Notes: generated from the letters alone by a model not told the origin. DNA of 64,000 bases from Aurantibacter crassamenti (GCF_016811105.1 NZ_JAFBGM010000001.1:2670126-2734125); one strand, 5' to 3'; positions 42,728-53,571 are shown, counted from the first letter of the stretch. Numbers and translations: made by a program.

Positions 42728-45700
42728 ATGCTCCCTAAAAAAACAAAGCATCTTTTGTATGCGCTACTGTTGATTTTCTCTTCAATAGTAGGTACATCGG
42801 CAATAGCTAACACTAGTGTTTTAGAATTACTTTCTGAGGTTTCTATCGCTTTTAAAAGCAAAACTACTGAAGCTAACAAAACAGTAGCAGCCGAGACTAA
42901 AACTACATTCAAGAAAAATACGTTAAAAAACGCGAGTGCAATTGTAGCCAATGCCCCAATGTTTATTACTGTTTTTGCAGCACCTGATGATACCAATGTT
43001 TGTGGTACTGATGGTTTAGAAGTAGCGCTTTTTAATCTATGTGGTGATTCTGACAACCGAATTATCACCTTAACAGGAAGCCCCAACCCTAGTGCGCAAT
43101 GGCAAATTTTGGGTGGATCTTGTTCGCCAGACTTAACGGATGCTTGCCCTAATCAATCAGCGAGTTGTTACACAACGGTTCACACCGGAAGTGATTATAC
43201 ACTAAATGCAGCGTCTATACCAGCAGGTACTGGTGCTGAATTTCGTGTTTTAATAGGAGGGGTAGCACATTACTTTGAGGTAAAGAAGAGTACAATAACC
43301 CAATCATTCGTTAAAAAAGATTTTATCTGTGGGGTAGATGGTGAGATTCAAATTACGGGACTTTCAAGTGCTTATGAATTTAGTATGAATAGTGGTAGTG
43401 GGTTTGGCCCATGGCAAGGACCTATTTTCGGTAATCTTAGTCCTGGCACCTACAACGTTAAAGCTAGATTAAGAAATACAGCAGGAGCATGTGAATATCC
43501 TTATGCACCAATAACCATTAATCAATTAGATATGGGTATTGATGTTACTTTTGTAGATGCCCAATGTTCTGGTGATACAGGTTCTGTTACCGTTACCGTT
43601 ACCGGTGGAGTACCAGGTCCTTTTAAATACACATTATTAGATGAAAATTTAGTTGCACAAGAATTTACATCATTTATAGCAGATAACCCATACACATTTT
43701 CAGCAGTAAGTTTTGGTTCATATACGGTACAAGTAGAAACACAACAATGTACTGGTGATCCAGGAAACGGTATTGATCCTCCTAGAGAGAATCGAGATAC
43801 TTCTAATAATCCAATTGTTATCGGAAATGGTTTAGATGCATTAGATGCATCCACCGAAGTAAACAGCAGTTTTGGCTGCTCAACAATTTCAGATGTTGAC
43901 ATCACTGTAAATACAACAGGAGGCTCTGCCCCGTATACGTTCACCGTAAATGGAGGGCCATCTCAGCCATCATATACAGGTTCAACAACTTATACCGTAT
44001 CATCAGCTGGTACTTATGATTTTATTATAACAGATAGTAATGGGTGTACAATTCCGGCATCTGCAAGTGTTGAAAGTTTAGATCCACCAGATGTAACTGC
44101 AAATGGTATTGATGGCACTTGTTCAAATGGAGGAGCAAAAATTAATTTTAATATTATTGACCCAAAAGGTTACAACCTGACATATCGTGTTAATTCTGGT
44201 GACCCATGGGACACCAACCCTCAAATTTCTGTTCCTGCTGGAACTTATAATGATATTGAAGTTCGTTACCAACAAGGTGGTTTTGAATGTACAATACCAT
44301 TGCCATCTGTAACGGTTACGAATGTTGGTGTAATTTCTGGTTCATCTTCTAAAGTTTCAGATCGTACGTGTGATGGTAGTGGAGGTGTGAATGGTGGTCA
44401 AATTGATTTTGTTGGTCCATTTACAGGTGGATCGGGTAGTGGTTACGTTTTTAGTATTGATGGAACCAATTTTACAGGAACAACATCATATACGAATCTT
44501 GGGCCAGGAACCTATACACCAATGATTGAAGACGGTGGTGGATGCCGTTTAGAATTGACACCTATTACAATACTTGATGTTGATCCTCCAACGGATATTG
44601 ATTTTGTATCCTCAGATAGTAATTGTACTAGCAATACAGTAGATGTGCAAATTGTACCAACTAGTAGTGCATTAATTACTAATTACAGTATAATTAGTCC
44701 CGCTTCTGAAGCACATGATAATTTTGGAAACGACACTTTCGATGACCTAGATGCTTCGCAATCGTATATTTTTCAAATTACCGATGCCAATAATTGTACG
44801 TATACAGAAGGATATTCTCCTAATATAATAAGTAGTATACGTGCTAGAGTTAAATCAGGCGGAGATTTAAAGGTTTGTACAGGAGCTACTGATGGTACAG
44901 GCACCTTTTTAATAGATGGTTTTGCTAATAATTATACCTATAATATAAATGGAGGTGCAGAAAGTGGACCTCAAAATGACTCTGAAGTTGTATTACCCCC
45001 TTCAGGAGCGGGCATCTATACAATAACAATTACAGATGATGATACAGGTTGTACTGATACAGCATCATTTGAAATAGAAGAACCAACAAATGCAATTGCA
45101 TTAACGGGTAATGTAACTGCTATGACATGTGCTAATGGTAATTTAGGGCGTGTAGTAGCTCAAGCAACAGGAGGTTGGGGTAGTAATAGATATGAGTTAG
45201 CATACCCAGATGGTACTACCACAGCTGGCCCTAAAGCTGGTACAGTTTTCAGTAATTTGGGGCAAACAGGTACATATACCTTAACTGTAGAAGATGTTGA
45301 GGGCTGCTCAGCTACGTTTGATTTTGATTTAACTTCATTAGACGCACCAACTTTAGCTTTTGATGCTGCTGGTTCAGATTTATGTTTTGTTGCAGGCACC
45401 GGTGCAACCATTGTTGTAAACTCTACTGCTGGCACAGCTGCCCTTGGTACGCATCAATACAGAATTAATGGAGGAGCATTACAAGGTTCTGCAACCTTTA
45501 CAAATCTTAGCCCTGGAAACCATACGATTGAAGTAGTTGATGGTAATAACTGTAGTGATAATATTAATATTACAGTAAATCCTCAATTAAGAGTGAATAC
45601 TAGTATTACAGGGGAGATACCCTGTGGTGGAGCAGACGGACAAATAACCGTTGAGGTTACTGGAGGATATTTGACTAACGCCACGCCTAAATCTTATGAG

Positions 45701-48700
45701 GTAAGTAGCGATAATGGTACAACATTTGGAGCGCCAATACCATTAACATCAAATACATTTGCCTATGATACAAACACACCTGGTGACTATATTTTCCGGG
45801 TTTCAGATAATGAAAATTGTGTAGCGGAGTCAAATCCAATTACATTAAATCCACCTGTAAATATTGATCCCGCAGCTGTTGATATTATACCAGTGAGTTG
45901 TGGTAGTGCGAATAATGGTGTTGTAACTATAACGCCAGATGCAACTAGTGGAATTCCACCTTATGAAATTAGTTTTAATGGTGGTACTTTTGGAACACAG
46001 TCTGTTTTCTCAAATCTAGCGGCTGGTACATATCCTTATTTAGTAAGAGATTCAAGAGGTTGTACAACTGTTCCGGCAGATGCTATTGTAGGAACAGATA
46101 CAACTAGTGCGCCAAATGCAACAGTTACCGAAGAACCAGCAACATGTAGTGCAGGCCCAGTTAGTGGTGGGGTGAATATCATTGCTATGTCACCCGGTAG
46201 TCCAAACTATACCTTTATTGTAGAAGATGTTTTAGGGGTAGAACAGGCACGATTAGAAAATGTATCAACTTTTCCAACACAAATTTTAAGCCCTAATTTG
46301 ATTCCAGGAACTTATACGGTTGTTACCATTGATGCAAATGGTTGCCGTGATGAAGATACTGTTACAATTACAGAACCTAACCTTTCGGTTGTACCTGATG
46401 GGGTAATACCTGTTTGTTCAGATACAGGCTTTACTGATACTGTAGAAATATTTGGTGGTACCGGATCTTTTCTTATTCGTTTAGAAAATGACCCATCAGC
46501 ACCAGTTCCTCCTAACGCAGGACTTAGAAGACATACTTTTAGTGGATTACAGTATGGAGTTACTTACACTGTAGAAGTAACAGATACCCGTGGAGATCCG
46601 GATCCCGCAAATTGGTGTATTTATTTTGAAGAAATTCCACCGACTAGTGGTCCAACGCTATTAGAAGTCACAGCTACATCAACACCCGATTTTTGTGATG
46701 TAAATAGGAATGGAGAAATAACCTATACCATTGACAATTTCACCCTTGGAGATAATTTACAAGTTGAAATCTTAGATAATACTAATGGTACACAATCAAT
46801 TATTGAAACAGTAACTCCTTTGACTGTACCTTATTCTAATACCCATTTGGCAATTGCTGGTGATTATCAAATTATTGTTACAAATCTAGCAGATGATTGT
46901 AGTACAGCTACAAGTATCATTGTTGAACAAAATTTACCAGGAATTGATATAATTGCTGAAGAGCCAGCAACATGTAATTCTCCAGGTCAGATTGTGGTTC
47001 AAGGTAATAATGGTGATGGCGGTCCTTATGAATTTGCATTTATGGATTCTGGTAGTACCCCGTCAGCTGGAGATTGGACCACCAATACTTCGTTTATTGC
47101 AGTTGCAAATACGTATGATGTTTATGTGCGTGATAGCAGTGGTTGTACCTCTTTTGCTATTGCTACGGTTGTACAATCTGATCCTGTTTTACCTGCACCA
47201 ATTTCATTTGTAGATAACCAGTGTGTAGTTACAGCAACTGCTTTTGATATTCGAGTTACAATTCCAAATACAGTTGACACCCCAAGATTTACTTTAGGCG
47301 GTGATGAGCGTTTGGCACCTGACGTTGTTGATAATGGAACACATTGGGAATACACGTATACAGTTGCAAGTCCAGGCACTTATTTTATAGATGTAGTTGA
47401 TGCCAATGGTTGTACAAGTCAAGGAACAGCAGTTGTTTATGATTTCTTGTCAATTTCTGCTTCATTTAGTACTGAACCATCGTGTAATGCTGCTGATGGT
47501 ATTATTGAGATACTTCCTATTGGTGGTAGTAATCAGTTCAGTTATCAATTACAAGATAGTGGAGGCGTTGATATTGGAGCACCAATTTTAGGTGATCGCA
47601 ATCAAGGTGAAATTACAAATGTAGCACCAGGTTCATATATAGTTGAGGTTACGGATACTGAGACAAATTGTGTAGTAACAGCTACTATCAATTTAGACGC
47701 TGCAACACCACCAATTATAGATACGATACATGAAAATGATATTTCTTGTGAAGGGGAAAATGATGGTAGTATAGATATTATTTTACAAACAGGTACTGAT
47801 GTTGATGGCCCAATTGTTTATTCAATTTTTGAGGCTGGTACAACAACACTTGCCAAGCCTTCTAATGCTTCAGGGTCTTTTATAGATTTGGTTCCTGGTT
47901 TTTATGATATTGAAGTGCGAACCGATAGAAATTGTATTGCTGTAAGACAAGATATTGAAATTGAAGAACCAGCATTATTTTCAATTTCAGCTAGTGCCCC
48001 AGATTTTGCTTGTGAACCAGGTGCAAACCGATACAGTTCTACAATAATAACCGTAGCTATAGATAACCCTGGAACGTCAGGTCTTGGTCCAGATTACCAA
48101 TATAGCATTACGGGCTTTTCGAATTACCAATCTGCGAATACTTTTGAGATTGTAGATAATGGAGATCCTGCTGGACAAACAATAACGGTTTATGCAATAG
48201 ATGCAAACGGTTGTCAATCATCTACAAATGTTTCAATTGCGGCACCAAGCGACGTAACTCCAACCCTTACAGTTGTCAGTGCATTAAATTGTAGAGACGA
48301 TGAAAGAGTGCGTATAACTGTTCCAGCTTCACAAACTACAAGTTTTACAGTATCCACAATTTCAGCGGTTGCAATTGCACCAGTAACTAATGCACCCGGT
48401 AATGATTTTGTAGAGATTGACTTGCCAGTATCTGGTGATTATTTATTTGAGGTTGAAGATTTAGTTGGTGGTTGTACATATCCATTACCTATACATACGG
48501 TAAGTGAACCTATTTTGCCAACAGTTGTTATTACTGAAACCAAACCAATTTCATGTTTTGGAACCAGTGATGGTGAAATTTCAATTGAAGTAACTGATTA
48601 TACAGGTGTTTATACGTATAATGTTTATAGTGGAAGTGACCCAGGCAAGACTACCGTTTTAGCAACAGGTTCTTTTGATACAGCTAACAATCCAGAAACC

Positions 48701-51250
48701 ATAACAGGTTTAGCTGGTGGTAATGTCTTTGTTGAAGTGATATCGGTAGCTATGCCATTTTGTAGTGCAGAAAGTAATGTAACAACTATTCGTTCACCAA
48801 ATGGAGCACTTGATTTAAGTGCTGTTGAAGTGGGTAATGTTGGTTGTAATGAAGACACTGGGCATATTGAAGCAACAGGCGTCAATGGATGGGATACTGT
48901 AGCTTATGAATACAGGTTACTCCGCGATGATGGGACTGGTTATGTTGAAATAGTTTCATTTGGAACTGACAATGAATTTGAAACCTTAGCTAGTGGTGAT
49001 TATAGAGTAGAAATTAGAGATGTAGAAGGATGTCGAGATACTTTTGATATCACACTAGATCCTATTCCAGGAATTCAAGCCGGTATTCGAGAGCCTCAGG
49101 CACTTGTTTGTCCTAACGGTAACAATGCAATATTAGAAGCTTTTGACCCAACAACAGGAGATGAAACTTCGGCAACAGCTGGTGCAACAGGTGGTTTTCC
49201 TGGTGCTGGCTATAATTATAGACTATTATACCTAAATAGTGATGACAATACTGATATTGCCTCAACAAGTGGATTGCAGAATTCACCAACTTTTATAGGT
49301 ACAAGTGGTGGTTATATTAGCGGAGGTTGGTATGCTATAGAAGTATCCTCAAGTTTTAATTGTGTAGGCGTAACAGTTCCTTATTTTGTAAATCCACCGC
49401 CGCCGGTTCAACCTAAATTGATTCAAACAGCAGTACCAGGTTGTGGTGGTCAAGGTGAAATACAATTGAGCATTGAAAATTATAACCCAGCGTTTACGTA
49501 TGAAATTCAACCTCTAGAAAACGGTGTAGTTGCAGGGCCATACTCTGATATGACAGGTCAATCGATGCTCTTTTTAAGAAATGCGGGTATTAGCTATCAA
49601 TTTGATGTACGTAAAAAGAATGCATCTAATACATGTTTAGCTGTTAGAACAGGTGGTATTACAATGACAGATGCTGCTGCAATTGAATTTTTACCAAACT
49701 CACCAGTAGATGATATTTCTTGTTCAGGTGAATTAGATGGTCGAATAGAATCGTTTGCTAACGGTGGCGTAGGTGGTAATCAATTTTACTTATATAGTGG
49801 TGATCCAGTTGATGCATTTAGTCCGGCTGCTTCGGCTACCTTAATAAGAGGTCCACAAGACCATGGAACATTTGAAGGCTTAGATGCAGGAAGTGATTAT
49901 TATATTACTGTTACAAGTGGAGCAACTTGTAGTGCTATTGCAGGTCCGTTTGAGATTACGAGACCAGAACCAATAGTGTTTGATGCAACACCTGGACCTA
50001 TTTCTTGTTTTGGAGAGTCAGACGGAAGCATTACAATTGAAGTTAATAGTGGTGGAGTTGGTTTACTTCAGTTCGCATTGGGTCCTAATTTTAATGAATT
50101 CTTTAGTGATGTAACAACACCAGGGATGTATACTTTTGAAGATTTAGCTGCTGGTAGTTATGAAATTTTAATTCAGGATGAAAATGGATGTTTTGAAAAA
50201 GATTTTATAACTGTAGTTGAACCAGCGGAGTTAATTATATCAGATATAACAACATCGCCAGAAACTTGTATTGGTTTTGCAGATGGTACTGTACAATTGA
50301 CTATTACTGGAGGTACACCTTTTGTTGATACATCTACTTCGGTTCAGTATTATCAAACGAAAATAGTTGGTCCTAATTCTGATGGAACTGAAATTTTTGA
50401 AAGAAATGACAATCTTTATTTTGACAATTTAGTAGGAGGAGAAAGTTATATTATAATTGTGCAAGATGCTAACTTCTGCTTTACAGATGTTATAATTCCG
50501 ATTACAATTGGAGTTGATTTAACGGCTGAACCGGTTATTCAATATGGTTGTGAAGGAATTTTCCCGAACAGTACCGTATCAATCAGTATGCAAGATGCAA
50601 GTTTATATCCAGATTTATTGTTCGCTTTAGATCCTGTAAATCCATCTGATGCTACAAGTGCAAATGCAACAGCTACATTTACTTGGGGAGACCTTGATGC
50701 TGGTGATCACACTGTATATATCTATCATCAAAATGGATGTACAAACTCGGTAGACTTTACTATGGAGTCTTATGACCCATTGACATTGACAGCTGAGAAA
50801 ACAGGCCCGAATGAAGTTACTGCAATTGCCGAAGGTGGTTATGGCGGTTATGTATATTCTTTTCAAGGTGAATCTCAAGGTGATGATAATGTCTACACCA
50901 CAAATGAAAGTGAAGTAGTTACCATTCAGGTAACAGATCAAACTGGATGTGTTGCAGTAGTAACTATACCTTTTGAGTTTACTGGAATGTTAGAAATACC
51001 AAATTTCTTTACACCAGATGGTGATGGAAATAACGACGTTTGGTTCCCTAACAATAGAAACTTTTTTCCAAATATCGAAGTCATAATTTATGATAGATAT
51101 GGTAGAGTTGTAGCTCGCTTAGATCAAGTTACTTCTTGGGATGGAACTTATGAAAGCAAACCTGTACCCTCTGGTGATTATTGGTATGAAGTAAATGCCA
51201 ACGATAAGAGTAAAATGCATTATATAGGTCACTTTACACTCTACAGATAA
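42728..51250 (+). CDS. Giant SprB-like repeat surface protein with T9SS type B sorting domain
   Basis: A 2840-residue exported protein. It has a Sec signal peptide (about 1-28), a variable N-terminal region to about 195, then about 28 diverged units of roughly 80-100 residues. Each unit has the pattern Cys-x-Gly-x-x-Asp-Gly-x-Ile, a GG-aromatic turn, and an ending like GxYxVxVxDxxGC. This is the SprB-type repeat of adhesins moved along the cell during gliding. The C-terminus (from about 2755, LEIPNFFTPDGDGNNDVWFP) is the gliding-associated CHU_C domain, the type B signal of the type IX secretion system. No porP/sprF-type gene follows, and the next feature is a strong terminator. Confidence 0.93.
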   Translation: MLPKKTKHLLYALLLIFSSIVGTSAIANTSVLELLSEVSIAFKSKTTEANKTVAAETKTTFKKNTLKNASAIVANAPMFITVFAAPDDTNVCGTDGLEVALFNLCGDSDNRIITLTGSPNPSAQWQILGGSCSPDLTDACPNQSASCYTTVHTGSDYTLNAASIPAGTGAEFRVLIGGVAHYFEVKKSTITQSFVKKDFICGVDGEIQITGLSSAYEFSMNSGSGFGPWQGPIFGNLSPGTYNVKARLRNTAGACEYPYAPITINQLDMGIDVTFVDAQCSGDTGSVTVTVTGGVPGPFKYTLLDENLVAQEFTSFIADNPYTFSAVSFGSYTVQVETQQCTGDPGNGIDPPRENRDTSNNPIVIGNGLDALDASTEVNSSFGCSTISDVDITVNTTGGSAPYTFTVNGGPSQPSYTGSTTYTVSSAGTYDFIITDSNGCTIPASASVESLDPPDVTANGIDGTCSNGGAKINFNIIDPKGYNLTYRVNSGDPWDTNPQISVPAGTYNDIEVRYQQGGFECTIPLPSVTVTNVGVISGSSSKVSDRTCDGSGGVNGGQIDFVGPFTGGSGSGYVFSIDGTNFTGTTSYTNLGPGTYTPMIEDGGGCRLELTPITILDVDPPTDIDFVSSDSNCTSNTVDVQIVPTSSALITNYSIISPASEAHDNFGNDTFDDLDASQSYIFQITDANNCTYTEGYSPNIISSIRARVKSGGDLKVCTGATDGTGTFLIDGFANNYTYNINGGAESGPQNDSEVVLPPSGAGIYTITITDDDTGCTDTASFEIEEPTNAIALTGNVTAMTCANGNLGRVVAQATGGWGSNRYELAYPDGTTTAGPKAGTVFSNLGQTGTYTLTVEDVEGCSATFDFDLTSLDAPTLAFDAAGSDLCFVAGTGATIVVNSTAGTAALGTHQYRINGGALQGSATFTNLSPGNHTIEVVDGNNCSDNINITVNPQLRVNTSITGEIPCGGADGQITVEVTGGYLTNATPKSYEVSSDNGTTFGAPIPLTSNTFAYDTNTPGDYIFRVSDNENCVAESNPITLNPPVNIDPAAVDIIPVSCGSANNGVVTITPDATSGIPPYEISFNGGTFGTQSVFSNLAAGTYPYLVRDSRGCTTVPADAIVGTDTTSAPNATVTEEPATCSAGPVSGGVNIIAMSPGSPNYTFIVEDVLGVEQARLENVSTFPTQILSPNLIPGTYTVVTIDANGCRDEDTVTITEPNLSVVPDGVIPVCSDTGFTDTVEIFGGTGSFLIRLENDPSAPVPPNAGLRRHTFSGLQYGVTYTVEVTDTRGDPDPANWCIYFEEIPPTSGPTLLEVTATSTPDFCDVNRNGEITYTIDNFTLGDNLQVEILDNTNGTQSIIETVTPLTVPYSNTHLAIAGDYQIIVTNLADDCSTATSIIVEQNLPGIDIIAEEPATCNSPGQIVVQGNNGDGGPYEFAFMDSGSTPSAGDWTTNTSFIAVANTYDVYVRDSSGCTSFAIATVVQSDPVLPAPISFVDNQCVVTATAFDIRVTIPNTVDTPRFTLGGDERLAPDVVDNGTHWEYTYTVASPGTYFIDVVDANGCTSQGTAVVYDFLSISASFSTEPSCNAADGIIEILPIGGSNQFSYQLQDSGGVDIGAPILGDRNQGEITNVAPGSYIVEVTDTETNCVVTATINLDAATPPIIDTIHENDISCEGENDGSIDIILQTGTDVDGPIVYSIFEAGTTTLAKPSNASGSFIDLVPGFYDIEVRTDRNCIAVRQDIEIEEPALFSISASAPDFACEPGANRYSSTIITVAIDNPGTSGLGPDYQYSITGFSNYQSANTFEIVDNGDPAGQTITVYAIDANGCQSSTNVSIAAPSDVTPTLTVVSALNCRDDERVRITVPASQTTSFTVSTISAVAIAPVTNAPGNDFVEIDLPVSGDYLFEVEDLVGGCTYPLPIHTVSEPILPTVVITETKPISCFGTSDGEISIEVTDYTGVYTYNVYSGSDPGKTTVLATGSFDTANNPETITGLAGGNVFVEVISVAMPFCSAESNVTTIRSPNGALDLSAVEVGNVGCNEDTGHIEATGVNGWDTVAYEYRLLRDDGTGYVEIVSFGTDNEFETLASGDYRVEIRDVEGCRDTFDITLDPIPGIQAGIREPQALVCPNGNNAILEAFDPTTGDETSATAGATGGFPGAGYNYRLLYLNSDDNTDIASTSGLQNSPTFIGTSGGYISGGWYAIEVSSSFNCVGVTVPYFVNPPPPVQPKLIQTAVPGCGGQGEIQLSIENYNPAFTYEIQPLENGVVAGPYSDMTGQSMLFLRNAGISYQFDVRKKNASNTCLAVRTGGITMTDAAAIEFLPNSPVDDISCSGELDGRIESFANGGVGGNQFYLYSGDPVDAFSPAASATLIRGPQDHGTFEGLDAGSDYYITVTSGATCSAIAGPFEITRPEPIVFDATPGPISCFGESDGSITIEVNSGGVGLLQFALGPNFNEFFSDVTTPGMYTFEDLAAGSYEILIQDENGCFEKDFITVVEPAELIISDITTSPETCIGFADGTVQLTITGGTPFVDTSTSVQYYQTKIVGPNSDGTEIFERNDNLYFDNLVGGESYIIIVQDANFCFTDVIIPITIGVDLTAEPVIQYGCEGIFPNSTVSISMQDASLYPDLLFALDPVNPSDATSANATATFTWGDLDAGDHTVYIYHQNGCTNSVDFTMESYDPLTLTAEKTGPNEVTAIAEGGYGGYVYSFQGESQGDDNVYTTNESEVVTIQVTDQTGCVAVVTIPFEFTGMLEIPNFFTPDGDGNNDVWFPNNRNFFPNIEVIIYDRYGRVVARLDQVTSWDGTYESKPVPSGDYWYEVNANDKSKMHYIGHFTLYR

Positions 51251-51272
51251 ATACAAGTAATATAATTAACGG

Positions 51273-51298
51273 GCGCTCAACGAGCGCCCTTTTTTTGT
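51273..51298 (+). terminator. Rho-independent terminator of the giant surface protein gene
   Basis: Perfect 8-base-pair GC-rich stem GGGCGCTC/GAGCGCCC with AAC loop, then seven T. The strongest terminator in the window; it makes the gene monocistronic. Confidence 0.92.
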
Positions 51299-51328
51299 AC
51301 TCATAAATCTTCTAATATTTTATGTATC

Positions 51329-51347
51329 TTTTCCTTTCAAAGGAAAA
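51329..51347 (+). promoter_or_regulatory. Inverted repeat covering the ribosome binding site of the esterase gene
   Basis: TTTTCCTTT-C-AAAGGAAAA is a perfect 9-base inverted repeat whose right arm is the Shine-Dalgarno (AAAGGAAAA) 3 bases before the ATG at 51350. As RNA it could fold with a minimal loop and hide the site. A TATCTTTT sequence at 51325-51332, close to TAnnTTTG, overlaps the left arm, so an operator is an alternative reading. Confidence 0.45.
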
Positions 51348-51349
51348 AG

Positions 51350-52066
51350 ATGAAATCGATAGTACTATTATTCATAGCATGTGTGCTAATGCAAAGTTGT
51401 AAAGCACAATCTAAGTCTATGTTGATTGATGCTAGCTATGAATCAATTGTAAAGGAAGATTTTCATTATTATTTATACTATCCTGAATCGTATGAAAGTG
51501 ATGAAAATAAAGATTTCCCAATACTCTTATTTCTTCATGGTGGTGGCGAATCTGGTGGTGAACTTGAAGAAGTAAAATCTAATGGTCCGCCGAAACTTAT
51601 TGCAGAAGGAAATGAATTTCCCTTTCTTATTCTAGCACCACAAAATCCGCACAAAAAAAAATGGTGGAACACTCAAGCTTTAATAGAATTGTTAGATGAG
51701 GTCGTGGCGAACAATCGCGTTGATAAAAAAAGAATTTACCTTACCGGTCTAAGTAGAGGTGGAGGTGCTGCGTGGGAACTGGCGGTACAATATCCTGAGA
51801 AATTTGCAGCATTAGCGGTGGTGTGTGGTATGGCGCCATTACCTTATGCTAGTTGGTTAGATAAAGAAATGCCAATATGGGTTTTTCATGGTACAGAAGA
51901 CCAATCAATTCCTTTTTCTGAATCTAAAGAAATGGTTGAGAAATTGAAGGCAATAGGTCATGATGTAAAATTCACAGCATACGAAGGTGTAGGTCATAAT
52001 TCATGGGAAAAAGCATATACAACTGAAGCACTTTATAAGTGGTTTATTGATCAAAAAAGAAAATAA
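51350..52066 (+). CDS. Alpha/beta hydrolase lipoprotein (carboxylesterase-like)
   Basis: A 238-residue hydrolase with a lipoprotein signal (VLMQSC, Cys17). It has the oxyanion segment LLFLHGGGESGG, the nucleophile elbow GLSRG with Ser135, Asp184 in HGTEDQSIPF and His216 in GVGHNSW, a complete catalytic triad. The pattern resembles secreted carbohydrate esterases and dienelactone-hydrolase-like esterases. It starts a two-gene unit with a sulfatase 17 bases downstream, suggesting removal of acyl and sulfate groups from polysaccharides; that is inference. Confidence 0.88.
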   Translation: MKSIVLLFIACVLMQSCKAQSKSMLIDASYESIVKEDFHYYLYYPESYESDENKDFPILLFLHGGGESGGELEEVKSNGPPKLIAEGNEFPFLILAPQNPHKKKWWNTQALIELLDEVVANNRVDKKRIYLTGLSRGGGAAWELAVQYPEKFAALAVVCGMAPLPYASWLDKEMPIWVFHGTEDQSIPFSESKEMVEKLKAIGHDVKFTAYEGVGHNSWEKAYTTEALYKWFIDQKRK

Positions 52067-52083
52067 TCATAAGAAAATATCAT

Positions 52084-53571
52084 ATGAATTTAAGAGGAAT
52101 TAGTGTCGTAATATTAGTATTTACATTTGTTTTAAGTGGATATGCCAATACTACTGACCCAGTATTGAAAAGCAAAAAAAAACCTAGAAATGTAATTTTC
52201 ATATTGACGGATGATCATCGGTATGACTATATGGGTTTCACTGGTAAAGTGCCTTGGTTAGAAACACCGAATATGGATAAGTTAGCCGAAGAAGGTGCCT
52301 ATTTACCCAACACTTTTGTTACCACTTCTTTGTGCTCGCCAAGTAGAGCTTCTATATTGACAGGTCAGTTTTCGCATGCCCATACAATTGTAGACAATCA
52401 GGCACCAGATCCAGGCAACCTCACGTATTTTCCACAGTATTTAGAAAAAGCTGGCTATCAAACAAGTTTTTTTGGTAAATGGCATATGGGAAATCATGGT
52501 GATGAGCCACAACCAGGGTTTACACATTGGGAAAGCTTCCCTGGTCAAGGTGTTTATTACAATCCAACACTTAACATAAATGGAAAAAGAACAGCATATA
52601 AAGATTCAACCTACATTACTGATTTATTAACTGAGCATGCAATAGATTGGCTTGATAAACGAGATAAGAAAAAACCGTTTTTTCTTTATTTATCGCATAA
52701 AGCGGTACATGCCGGATTTAAACCAGCTAAAAGACATAAAGGAAAGTACAAAGGAAAAAGAATTGCTTTACCATCAACATATGACCAAACAAAAACTGGA
52801 GCTTATAAAGATTTAAAATGGCCACAATGGGTTGCGGATCAAAGAATTAGTTGGCATGGAGTTGATTATATGTACCATGAAAATAACGGTATTTATGATA
52901 TGGTTGTAGATTATTGCGAAACTCTTTTAGGTGTTGATGAAAGTGTTGGTACCGTTATGGATTATCTTAAAAAAGAAGGGTTAGATGAATCTACTTTGGT
53001 CATATATATGGGAGATAATGGTTTTAGCTGGGGAGAACATGGTTTAATTGATAAAAGACATTTCTATGAAGAATCGGTGAAAGTACCATTGTTGGTTCGT
53101 TGTCCAGAATTATTCGATGGTGGACAAACACCGAAACAAATGGTGCAAAATATTGATATAGGGCCTACTGTTTTGGGTGAGGCAGGGGTGAAGCAACCAG
53201 AGAATATGCCTGGTGTATCATTTATTCCAATCTTGACAGGCGATAAAAGTGCACCTACCAGAAAAGAAGTTTTTTATGAATATTATTGGGAGTATGATTT
53301 TCCGATGACCCCAACGGTTTTCGGAATGCGAACTGATAAGTATAAATACATGAAGTTTCAAGGTATTTGGGATCGCAATGAGCTATATGATTTAGAAAAT
53401 GACCCTGAAGAAATGTACAACCTAATTGCAGATCCTAATAAACAGGATGTTGCTAAGTCAATGTCAATTGCAATTTATGATTGGTTAGAACAAACCAAAG
53501 GAATGCAGATTCCGTTGAAACGCACTGTTAAATATCGTTCGGGTGATTTTAAGCATAAAAATGAATATTAA
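52084..53571 (+). CDS. Secreted S1 family sulfatase
   Basis: A 495-residue sulfatase with a signal peptide (about 1-21). Calcium-binding Asp43-Asp44 in ILTDDHRYDY are followed by the modification motif CSPSRAS, where Cys84 would become formylglycine, in SLCSPSRASILTG. GKWHMGN and YMGDNGFSWGEHG complete the metal and substrate sites. The sequence resembles N-acetylglucosamine-6-sulfatase-like and other polysaccharide sulfatases; the exact S1 subfamily needs a search. No formylglycine-generating enzyme is in the window. It forms a unit with the esterase gene. Confidence 0.93.
   Translation: MNLRGISVVILVFTFVLSGYANTTDPVLKSKKKPRNVIFILTDDHRYDYMGFTGKVPWLETPNMDKLAEEGAYLPNTFVTTSLCSPSRASILTGQFSHAHTIVDNQAPDPGNLTYFPQYLEKAGYQTSFFGKWHMGNHGDEPQPGFTHWESFPGQGVYYNPTLNINGKRTAYKDSTYITDLLTEHAIDWLDKRDKKKPFFLYLSHKAVHAGFKPAKRHKGKYKGKRIALPSTYDQTKTGAYKDLKWPQWVADQRISWHGVDYMYHENNGIYDMVVDYCETLLGVDESVGTVMDYLKKEGLDESTLVIYMGDNGFSWGEHGLIDKRHFYEESVKVPLLVRCPELFDGGQTPKQMVQNIDIGPTVLGEAGVKQPENMPGVSFIPILTGDKSAPTRKEVFYEYYWEYDFPMTPTVFGMRTDKYKYMKFQGIWDRNELYDLENDPEEMYNLIADPNKQDVAKSMSIAIYDWLEQTKGMQIPLKRTVKYRSGDFKHKNEY

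Noticed and set aside
42728-51250. CRISPR array or nucleotide tandem repeats in the giant gene
   Set aside because: Repetition is at protein level only, with units of unequal length and strongly diverged DNA; no regular spacer-repeat pattern.
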